A DNA stretch of 6,129 nt from Actinomycetes bacterium (GTDB lineage Bacteria > Actinomycetota > Actinomycetes > Actinomycetales > Actinomycetaceae): contig JAEZVQ010000160.1 of the NCBI GenBank assembly GCA_023420745.1, forward strand, positions 1 to 6,129. Reading direction: 5' to 3'. Below are positions 1 to 5,448 of the stretch, piece by piece. Under the pieces are notes generated by a model. That model saw nothing but the letters and a program-made list of their open reading frames with translations. It made no database searches and was not told where the DNA came from. How positions within the stretch are numbered: position 1 is the stretch's first letter; the number at the start of each line of letters is the position of its first letter. A program made the translations under genes and the position numbers.

Positions 1-1
1 C

Positions 2-7
2 TCTAAT
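2..7 (+). promoter_or_regulatory. Possible -10 element for the MFS gene
   Basis: TCTAAT lies 11 nt before ATG 19 and matches TATAAT at five of six positions, but it lacks the important A at the second position. Its -35 region would fall outside the window. If it is used, the transcript would carry only a few leader bases, which would fit the absence of a Shine-Dalgarno before ATG 19. This is weak evidence. Confidence 0.2.
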
Positions 8-18
8 CCCGTTGTGCC

Positions 19-1215
19 ATGAACGCCGTTGACCCTCACTCTCCGATGATTGCACGCGCGGTACGCGCCACCCTCGTCACCTTCTTCTTCGCCGGTTTTA
101 CTGTCGCCTCGGTGCTGTCTCGCATCCCCACTATTCGCGACACCCTCGAACTCTCACCGACTGAGATGGGGCACATCCTCTTCGTTGGCGCGCTCGGATC
201 CGCGGCATGGCTGGTGCTTTCCGGGCCGGTGGTGGCGAAGATCGGCGTCAAACGCTCGGTTCTCATATGTGTCGCGATCTGGGCTCTCGGTCTCACGCTC
301 GTCATCGTGTCCTACGCGGCGAGATCACCATGGGGGCTCGCTGTCTCGCTGTTCGTGGCACAGTCGGGGGCTGGGTTGTGGAATTCGACGATGAATATCG
401 AGAGCGGCTACGTCGAGGTTCTCGGGCGAAAAGTACGCCTGCCCTGGTACCACGCGGCATTCTCATTCGGCACCGTCTCAGCCGCACTTCTTGGCGCCTT
501 GATGATTGCGCTGACGATCCCCGTGGTGGTTCATTTCATCCTCGTCCTCGTCATCACCGTGCCGCTGATGATCTACGCGACCGCGGGATTCATCCCCGAC
601 ACGGTGATCGGCGAAATCGCCGCATCGACCGAGGGTGCTACCGCACGTACGCGGCGTGCCTGGCGTGAACGCCTGACGATCCTCATCTCCCTCATCCCAT
701 TCGCGACGGGGCTACTCGAAGGCGCAGCGAATGACTGGCTGGCGTTGGCGATGATCGATGGATTCCACGCACCCGCTTACTGGGCGACAGCGACGCTCGG
801 CTTCTTCCTCATCGTGGTGACTGCGACGCGGATCGTCGCACCGCGGCTGCGTCAACGCGTGGAAAACTCAGCGCTTCTGCGCCGATGCCTCATCTGCGCC
901 ATCATCGGCGTCAGTTTCTTTGCATTCGCCCCCTGGTGGCCGCTGGCGCTGATCGGTGTCGCCGGCTGGGGAATCGGTGCAGCGCTCGGGTTCCCCGCCG
1001 CGGCAGCGGCACTGTCGCGCGACCCCGCGATGACTGCAGCACGACTGTCCGTCCTCTCTACCATCGGCTACACGGCATTCCTCGCCGGACCGCCGACCTT
1101 GGGCTACATTGCCGAGCACGTCGGATACCGCAGCGCGCTCGCCGTCATCGTCATCCCGGTGGTGGTCGCCACCATCCTCACCCCGACGGTGCGCGAAGGG
1201 CGCGACATACACTAA
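19..1215 (+). CDS. MFS transporter, YbjJ/fucose-permease-like
   Basis: This is a 398-residue integral membrane protein of the major facilitator superfamily, predicted to move a small solute across the cytoplasmic membrane; the substrate cannot be read from sequence. About twelve hydrophobic segments are visible, in two groups of six (roughly residues 15-34, 48-70, 79-99, 104-122, 144-166 and 168-190, then 218-236, 250-272, 287-304, 306-330, 341-363 and 370-390), separated by a charged loop at about 191-217. Segments I know from the YbjJ-like branch are LSRIPTIRD (33-41), WNSTMN (121-126), the HAAFSFGT stretch (145-152), EGAANDWLALA (234-244), GIGAALGFPAA (318-328) and GYTAFLAGPPTLGY (350-363). 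The length is normal. An in-frame TAA at 4-6 closes the frame upstream, so ATG 19 is the longest possible start; ATG 46 (Met10) is the alternative. No Shine-Dalgarno precedes either. It lies 70 nt upstream of murB on the same strand. Confidence 0.93.
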   Translation: MNAVDPHSPMIARAVRATLVTFFFAGFTVASVLSRIPTIRDTLELSPTEMGHILFVGALGSAAWLVLSGPVVAKIGVKRSVLICVAIWALGLTLVIVSYAARSPWGLAVSLFVAQSGAGLWNSTMNIESGYVEVLGRKVRLPWYHAAFSFGTVSAALLGALMIALTIPVVVHFILVLVITVPLMIYATAGFIPDTVIGEIAASTEGATARTRRAWRERLTILISLIPFATGLLEGAANDWLALAMIDGFHAPAYWATATLGFFLIVVTATRIVAPRLRQRVENSALLRRCLICAIIGVSFFAFAPWWPLALIGVAGWGIGAALGFPAAAAALSRDPAMTAARLSVLSTIGYTAFLAGPPTLGYIAEHVGYRSALAVIVIPVVVATILTPTVREGRDIH

Positions 1216-1255
1216 GACGAAACCACTGAAATACGACTACTGAACCACTCAACCG

Positions 1256-1274
1256 CTGACGTGCGAAACGTCGG
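1256..1274 (+). promoter_or_regulatory. Hairpin abutting the murB ribosome binding site
   Basis: GACGT (1258-1262) and ACGTC (1268-1272) form a perfect 5-bp stem with a GCGAA loop. Allowing one T-G wobble, the stem extends to 7 bp (1256-1262 with 1268-1274), which takes in the first two G residues of the murB Shine-Dalgarno. It could modulate ribosome access to murB or be incidental. No T-run follows, so it is not a classical terminator for the MFS gene. Confidence 0.35.
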
Positions 1275-1279
1275 GGAGG
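1273..1279 (+). promoter_or_regulatory. Strong ribosome binding site of murB
   Basis: GGGGAGG lies 6 nt before ATG 1286, an optimal distance. It is the best Shine-Dalgarno in the window and decides the murB start: the only nearer in-frame candidate to the conserved domain, GTG 1391, has no comparable site before it. Confidence 0.8.
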
Positions 1280-1285
1280 CATCAC

Positions 1286-2497
1286 ATGGCCACGCTTGGG
1301 CAACGACCGATCATCTCACTGTCCTCCCACGCCGACGACACCAGCTGTCAGGTCAACCATCCGCCTGTCAATCCGCAACCAGTCGCGACGGTGCCCTCCC
1401 ATCGCCAGCACGAGCCCCGCTCGCGCCAGCTCCGCGACTGGACAACCTTCGGCATCGGCGGTGAGGCGACAACCTGGTGCGTTAGCGACGACGAGGACGC
1501 ACTCATTGACGCGATTCTATCGGCGGACGAGAAGGGGCACGAGGTTCTCGTCCTCGGTGGCGGTTCCAACATGGTGGTCTCGGATGCGGAATTTGACGGT
1601 GTTGTCGTGCGCAATACGCGCCGGGAAATCGAGGTGGTGCACGACACTTCCTGCGGTGGTGTGGTGATCCGCGCCGCGGCTGGCGTGTCATGGGATGACC
1701 TCGTGGCTGCCTCCATCGAAGGGGAGTGGCTGGGGTTTGAAGCGCTGTCTGGGATTCCTGGCACAGTCGGCGCGGCGCCGGTGCAAAACATCGGTGCTTA
1801 CGGTCACGAGGTGTCCGAAGTGCTGTCCTCCGTTCGCGTGTGGGATCGTCTGGAGAGGCGCCGGCGCACGCTGGCATACGCCGATCTCGCACTCGGCTAC
1901 CGCACGTCGCTGCTCAAACAGTCACTGACCGACCCGTCCATTGGCGGCGGGCGCGCGTGGGGGCTAAGCCCGCGTTGGATTGTCCTCGAAGTCGAGTTCC
2001 ACACCCGCCGCTCGACACTGTCGGCGCCGGTGCTCTATCGTGAGCTGGCGAACCGACTCGGCGTTGAGGTTGGGCAGCGTGTCGATGCGCGAGCGGTTCG
2101 CGATGCCGTCCTCGACCTGCGTCGAGGCAAACACATGGTGCTTGACGATGAGGAGCGCGACACGTACTCGGCTGGCTCGTTCTTCACCAATCCGATTCTC
2201 ACCGCTGAGCAAGCGCGCCTCCTTCCCGAGGACGCACCGCGTTTCCCCGTCGGTGACGACCAGGTGAAGACTTCGGCCGCGTGGCTCATTGACCACGCGG
2301 GTTTTGCCCCGGGGTTCCACCTCGATGACGACAGTAGTGTCACATTGTCAACAGTTCATGCCCTCGCGCTGACCAATCGTGGGGGAGCCCGCACTGAATC
2401 CGTGGTTCGCTTGGCGCGCGCGGTGCGCGACGGTGTTCACCGCCGTTTCGGTGTCGAACTCCACCCCGAACCGGTGTGCATTGGCGTGACCGTCTAA
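1286..2497 (+). CDS. murB: UDP-N-acetylenolpyruvoylglucosamine reductase (MurB)
   Basis: This cytoplasmic flavoenzyme uses NADPH to reduce UDP-GlcNAc-enolpyruvate to UDP-N-acetylmuramate, the second committed step of peptidoglycan synthesis. The 403 residues contain an FAD-binding domain (about 50-235) and a MurB C-terminal domain (about 240-400). Visible signatures are WTTFGIGG (52-59), VLGGGSNMVVSD (89-100) and GIPGTVGAAPVQNIGAYG (156-173). YRTSLLK (205-211) is the counterpart of the E. coli Arg159 loop. SAGSFFTNP (295-303) holds the catalytic serine, Ser298 by alignment with E. coli Ser229. HPEPVCIG (393-400) holds Glu395, matching E. coli Glu325. All catalytic residues are present. The N-terminus is unusual: about 45 residues, rich in Ser, Pro, His and Gln, precede the point where most MurB proteins begin. 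The start is supported by the strong ribosome binding site at 1273-1279. The gene follows the MFS gene and converges on the double-hydrolase gene. Confidence 0.97.
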   Translation: MATLGQRPIISLSSHADDTSCQVNHPPVNPQPVATVPSHRQHEPRSRQLRDWTTFGIGGEATTWCVSDDEDALIDAILSADEKGHEVLVLGGGSNMVVSDAEFDGVVVRNTRREIEVVHDTSCGGVVIRAAAGVSWDDLVAASIEGEWLGFEALSGIPGTVGAAPVQNIGAYGHEVSEVLSSVRVWDRLERRRRTLAYADLALGYRTSLLKQSLTDPSIGGGRAWGLSPRWIVLEVEFHTRRSTLSAPVLYRELANRLGVEVGQRVDARAVRDAVLDLRRGKHMVLDDEERDTYSAGSFFTNPILTAEQARLLPEDAPRFPVGDDQVKTSAAWLIDHAGFAPGFHLDDDSSVTLSTVHALALTNRGGARTESVVRLARAVRDGVHRRFGVELHPEPVCIGVTV

Positions 2498-2498
2498 G

Positions 2499-2518
2499 CG
2501 TGCCCGTGGGGGGACACG
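2499..2518. terminator. Weak hairpin in the convergent gap, possible terminator
   Basis: CGTGCCC (2499-2505) can pair with GGGACACG-type sequence (2512-2518) through six pairs and one C-A mismatch, with a 6-nt loop. It sits 2 nt after the murB stop, between convergent genes, where a bidirectional terminator would be expected. No T-run follows on either strand, so intrinsic termination is not well supported. The rest of the 61-nt gap shows nothing else. Confidence 0.22.
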
Positions 2519-2558
2519 AGCCGCGCAATATCAGCGCTGGCGGCGCATCTGTCACCGC

Positions 2559-4304
2559 TCATGCCGAGCGATGCTGGCGCATGGTCTGAACGATCGCGTC
2601 GATTGCGACCGGTGACGTGAGCAGCCGGTTGTGCCCATCGGTGTCGATGGTCACCACCTCGGCACCATCCAGCCACGATCCCGATGGGACGCTGGGGTCC
2701 CACCGTCCATGAATCGAGGTAATCCGATGGTTGACATCGACGCGCTGACTGAGCTGATTAATCACCGGATCACCCGGAACGAGATCGCGCAGCTGCAAGA
2801 TTGTCGGTGTCAACCGCGCCAGCGACGAACCCTCCCACGGGGTTCCCACCGCCACCATCGAGCGAATACGCCACCCTTGGGAACCGCACATCACGTACTT
2901 GCCGACGAGCCCACTCTTGGAATGTGCCACGATCACGACATCGGTGGCATCACTGTCCATGAGCACGCGTTCCACGCGGCGTGCGAGCAGTGGAACCGGC
3001 CCAAACATCGGGTCGCAGTCAGGCGCGAAGCGCACATCCCAGCCGTCGGCGTCGAGAGCGCGAGTCCAACGATTGAGCATCCGGTGCGACTCATACACGC
3101 CGGGCAAAAGGAGCGCGATTGGACGGTGGGAAGCAGGTGCCGGTGAGTGTTCGGCATCGAGTGGCGCCGCGTGATCGCCGTCGCGAGGAGAATCTGTCGG
3201 TTCCACTGTCGCGTGCGCGCGTGTTCCCACGCGAGTTGCCGCCCGAGTCGCCACTCGCGTCGATATGCGCGAGCCGAGTTGGCGAAGCCTCGGGGCGAGA
3301 CGATACTCAACGTTGAGTGCCCCCGCCGTCATCCAGTCGCGGATGGTGATCGACGCGCGTCGCGGCAACGATGGGCGCACTCGCGCCGGTCGTTCACCAG
3401 TTGGCACTTCGGGCGAAGGAGACTGGGATGAGGAGGAGGCAGTCGTCGGTGTCGCCGCAAGCGCTGAGGTCAACGGCTGGTGGGATGCGAGTGAAGCCAA
3501 CGGCTCTTCCCTCGCGAGTTCGATGGCGAGGCGAGCGATAGTGTCGGCATGTTTGACGATGACGGAGTGCGCACCGTCGCTCACCTCAATGACTTGAGCG
3601 ATCACGCCGGAGGCGTCCTCGGCGCAGTTACGCAAATCTTCCAACCAGCGCATCGGCGCGATGTAGTCGAATTCGCCCCGCACCAAGGTCACCCGTGCCT
3701 TCGTCGCTTCGAGACGCGAGGCAATCGGGTAGGAGACCATGCCGGGAACGTGGCGCAAGAACCACGTTATGCCGCAGTGAGCGTAGGCGCTGGCAGCGAA
3801 CAGGGCAACGCCGAGAGGCTCGTGGAATGACGATTGGAGGAAGCGCCACGACACCACGGGGAAAGAGCGTTCCATCGCGTTGACGGGCGGACCGATGAGG
3901 AGCAGGCGTCGCACCATTTTCGGGTCGCGCGCAGCGAGTTCCGTCACCACCTGGGCGCCCATGGAATGGCCGATGACGATGGGATCCTCAATCCCTTCAT
4001 AGCGAATCGCTGCGTGGACGATGGCCGCGAAGCCCGCAATCGAGAGCGTCTGCGGCGATTTCGGCGTGCGTCCAAAACCGGGGAGGTCGAGGGTGATGAC
4101 GTCGCCGACCGTCACCAGGTGGCGGGCGAGATCCTCGAAATACCGCGATGACACTCCGATACCGTGGACGAGGACGAAGGTCGGTTCGCCACTGGTGCGC
4201 AGATCGCGGCGGTAGCGAAAGATCCGCACCAGGGTGGAGTCAATCGCCACCACGGAGTTCGTCACACTGTAGGTCACGTCGTCGACGTCGAAGCCCTCAC
4301 TCAT
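2559..4304 (-). CDS. Tandem alpha/beta-hydrolase fusion protein (two complete catalytic domains)
   Basis: This 581-residue protein has two alpha/beta-hydrolase domains. Domain 1 (about 1-265) has the oxyanion-side motif VHGIG (46-50), nucleophile elbow GHSMG with Ser114, likely acid Asp213 (GEFDYIAP) and His246 (DGAHS). Domain 2 (about 393-581) has LLLPGVYES (398-406), elbow AHSKSG with Ser462, a GTPWEGS segment (487-493) as in lipase-like members, likely acid Asp536 (RWDPSVP) and His558 (DGHNR). Both triads look intact, so two esterase or lipase activities are possible; the substrates are unknown. The linker (about 266-392) is rich in Ser, Pro, Ala and Arg, with a possible amphipathic helix at 318-346 and a four-residue repeat at 347-366. 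Single-domain hydrolases are usually 250-300 residues, so this is about double length. I see no signal peptide or membrane segment, suggesting a cytoplasmic protein. ATG 4304 overlaps the deaminase stop as ATGA and has a GAAAGG site upstream. The two domains are not close copies, so fusion of two genes is likelier than internal duplication. Confidence 0.9.
   Translation of the reverse strand: MSEGFDVDDVTYSVTNSVVAIDSTLVRIFRYRRDLRTSGEPTFVLVHGIGVSSRYFEDLARHLVTVGDVITLDLPGFGRTPKSPQTLSIAGFAAIVHAAIRYEGIEDPIVIGHSMGAQVVTELAARDPKMVRRLLLIGPPVNAMERSFPVVSWRFLQSSFHEPLGVALFAASAYAHCGITWFLRHVPGMVSYPIASRLEATKARVTLVRGEFDYIAPMRWLEDLRNCAEDASGVIAQVIEVSDGAHSVIVKHADTIARLAIELAREEPLASLASHQPLTSALAATPTTASSSSQSPSPEVPTGERPARVRPSLPRRASITIRDWMTAGALNVEYRLAPRLRQLGSRISTRVATRAATRVGTRAHATVEPTDSPRDGDHAAPLDAEHSPAPASHRPIALLLPGVYESHRMLNRWTRALDADGWDVRFAPDCDPMFGPVPLLARRVERVLMDSDATDVVIVAHSKSGLVGKYVMCGSQGWRIRSMVAVGTPWEGSSLARLTPTILQLRDLVPGDPVINQLSQRVDVNHRITSIHGRWDPSVPSGSWLDGAEVVTIDTDGHNRLLTSPVAIDAIVQTMRQHRSA
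3207..3266 (-). repeat. Degenerate 12-bp tandem repeat encoding a four-residue TR repeat
   Basis: Read on the minus strand, consecutive 12-nt units encode ISTR, VATR, AATR, VGTR and a decayed AHAT (residues 347-366 of the hydrolase fusion). Three central units, GTGGCGACTCGG, GCGGCAACTCGC and GTGGGAACACGC, are clearly related at the DNA level, which fits replication slippage. The repeat is in frame, basic, and confined to the linker between the two hydrolase domains. Confidence 0.6.
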
Positions 4305-5335
4305 TGCTGACCTTTCGCAGTTGGTTCCTCAAGCCACCGGTCGATACCGGCATGCCACTGACGTTTGGCGTGATCGGGCGCGAAGGACGCGTCGATCGAG
4401 GCTCGCGCCAGCTGGGCAATGGCACGGTCGTCGAAGCCGGCGGCACGCGCGAACGCGTATTGGTCGAGGAGGCGTGAACGAAAAAGGAGTGGATCGTCGG
4501 CGCCGAGTGCCACGCGAGCCCCCGCGTCGACGAGACGTCGCAACGGCACCGCATCGAGATCGTGGTACACACCGAGTGACACGTTGGACGTCGGGCACAG
4601 TTCAAAGGCGACACCGCAGTCGACGAGGATCGACAGCAGCTGCGGATCCTCAGCGGCACGCACACCGTGACCGATTCGCACCGGCTTGAGATGCGTCAAC
4701 ACTTCGCGCACGTGGTCGGGGCCGAGCAGTTCGCCACCGTGGGGGACACCGGGAAGCCCAGCACGACGAGCAATGCGAAAAGCGGGCGCAAACTGGGAGG
4801 TTTCCCCCGCGGTCTCGTCATTCGACAGACCGAAAGCGACAACGTCACCGGGCTGGTCACCTGCGTAGCGTGCCGCGAGACGTGCGAGCGTGCGCGCATC
4901 GAGGGGGTGGCGGATCCTCGACGCCGCCACAATGATTGCCACGTGCACGCCGGTGGCTTTCGAGGCGATCCGCGCCTCGTCGCAGATAATGTCGAGCGCG
5001 GGAGTAATCCCCCCCACCCACGGCGCGTATGACGTGGGGTCGACCTGGAGTTCCAAACACACCGAACCTTCGCGAGCGTCATCCTCGGCCGCTTCACGGA
5101 TGAGGCGACGCATCATCGTTTCGCAACGTACGAGAGAGCGTGCCGCGTCGTATGAGCGTTGAAAACGGAACCACCCGCGCGCATCCGCCGGGACGGTGAG
5201 CGGATCATTTTCGAGCAGGTGTGCCGGCAGTCGTACGCCGCGCTCCTGTGCGACCTCAACCATTGTTTCCGGGCGCATTGCCCCGGTGAAATGGAGATGG
5301 AGATGCGCCTTCGGTAGGGCGGCGAGATTTCTCAT
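4301..5335 (-). CDS. add: Adenosine deaminase family protein
   Basis: This is a cytoplasmic zinc amidohydrolase, predicted to deaminate adenosine (or deoxyadenosine) to inosine in purine salvage. From ATG 5335 it is 344 residues, normal for the family. Residues here count from that Met. PKAHLHLHFTG (8-18) supplies the zinc ligands His13 and His15. PHGGEL (198-203) gives the ligand His199 and the catalytic Glu202. RIGHGVRAAED (220-230) holds the catalytic His223. LCPTSNVSLGVY (246-257) is a conserved segment. GADDPLLF (278-285) gives the ligand Asp280 and the substrate-binding Asp281. The HFTG, GLSNDE and PHGGEL versions match an actinobacterial subfamily as I recall it. Two residues that contact substrate in mouse ADA differ: Asp19 is Thr17 and Gly184 is Asn172, so the substrate may not be plain adenosine. 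An in-frame TTG at 5386 would add 17 residues (GTG 5371 would add 12). I prefer ATG 5335 because conserved sequence begins just after it and a plausible promoter covers the TTG. It is the first gene of a coupled pair with the double hydrolase. Confidence 0.92.
   Translation of the reverse strand: MRNLAALPKAHLHLHFTGAMRPETMVEVAQERGVRLPAHLLENDPLTVPADARGWFRFQRSYDAARSLVRCETMMRRLIREAAEDDAREGSVCLELQVDPTSYAPWVGGITPALDIICDEARIASKATGVHVAIIVAASRIRHPLDARTLARLAARYAGDQPGDVVAFGLSNDETAGETSQFAPAFRIARRAGLPGVPHGGELLGPDHVREVLTHLKPVRIGHGVRAAEDPQLLSILVDCGVAFELCPTSNVSLGVYHDLDAVPLRRLVDAGARVALGADDPLLFRSRLLDQYAFARAAGFDDRAIAQLARASIDASFAPDHAKRQWHAGIDRWLEEPTAKGQQ
4311..4316 (-). promoter_or_regulatory. Ribosome binding site of the hydrolase fusion
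   Basis: On the minus strand GAAAGG lies 6 nt before ATG 4304, inside the last codons of the deaminase gene. Together with the ATGA stop/start overlap (4301-4304) it supports translational coupling of the two genes and fixes the hydrolase start. Confidence 0.65.
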
Positions 5336-5354
5336 AGGCCAAGTGTTCCACGAA

Positions 5355-5382
5355 ACGATAACTGAGCACACCCTGCGCTCAA
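5355..5382 (-). promoter_or_regulatory. Candidate promoter of the deaminase-hydrolase operon
   Basis: On the minus strand TTGAGC (5382-5377) and TATCGT (5360-5355) are separated by 16 nt. The first matches TTGACA in its four leading bases and the second fits the actinobacterial TAnnnT pattern. Transcription would begin near 5348, leaving a leader of about 13 nt before ATG 5335, and the TTG at 5386 would then not be transcribed. This is judged by eye only. Confidence 0.35.
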
Positions 5383-5410
5383 TCAACTGGTCATTCTCGC
5401 GCGACCGGGG

Positions 5411-5443
5411 CGCTACCGTGTCGCTGTGCTGTCGCTACACTGA
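5411..5443 (+). repeat. Three 11-bp phased direct repeats upstream of the kinase-like gene
   Basis: CGCTACCGTGT (5411-5421), CGCTGTGCTGT (5422-5432) and CGCTACACTGA (5433-5443) follow each other without gaps and share CGCTnnnnTG. The 11-bp period is close to one helical turn, so the units would present the same face to a bound protein. The third unit contains the candidate -10 element of the downstream gene. This could be an operator, or a chance pattern. Confidence 0.4.
5436..5441 (+). promoter_or_regulatory. Candidate -10 element for leaderless transcription of the kinase-like gene
   Basis: TACACT fits the actinobacterial TAnnnT pattern and ends 7 nt before ATG 5449. Transcription would therefore start at about 5448-5449, on the start codon itself. 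No Shine-Dalgarno precedes GTG 5446 or ATG 5449, which agrees with a leaderless message. No good -35 is seen. Confidence 0.4.
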
Positions 5444-5448
5444 CGGTG

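Noticed and set aside
207..668. Plus-strand open frame of 153 codons inside the MFS gene
   Set aside because: It lies out of frame within a clear membrane-protein gene, and its product is Arg-rich and featureless, as expected of a shifted frame in GC-rich DNA.
1221..1260. Short degenerate units resembling AACCACTGAA (starts at 1221, 1235, 1243, 1251)
   Set aside because: The units differ at several positions and the spacing is uneven (14, 8, 8). In an A/C-rich gap this is easily chance, and no known site matches.
2631..3146. Plus-strand open frame of 171 codons inside the hydrolase gene
   Set aside because: It is antisense to the second hydrolase domain, whose motifs are clear. The product is Arg/His-rich without a pattern, and there is no ribosome binding site.
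3254..3273. CTCGCG/CGCGAG hairpin within the linker of the hydrolase fusion
   Set aside because: A 6-bp GC-rich stem inside coding DNA with 12-bp repeats is expected by composition; there is no T-run or regulatory context.
4271..4295. Repeated GTCGTCGACGTCG-like palindromic stretch near the hydrolase start
   Set aside because: It encodes the Asp/Val-rich N-terminus (FDVDDV) and is explained by codon use in GC-rich DNA.
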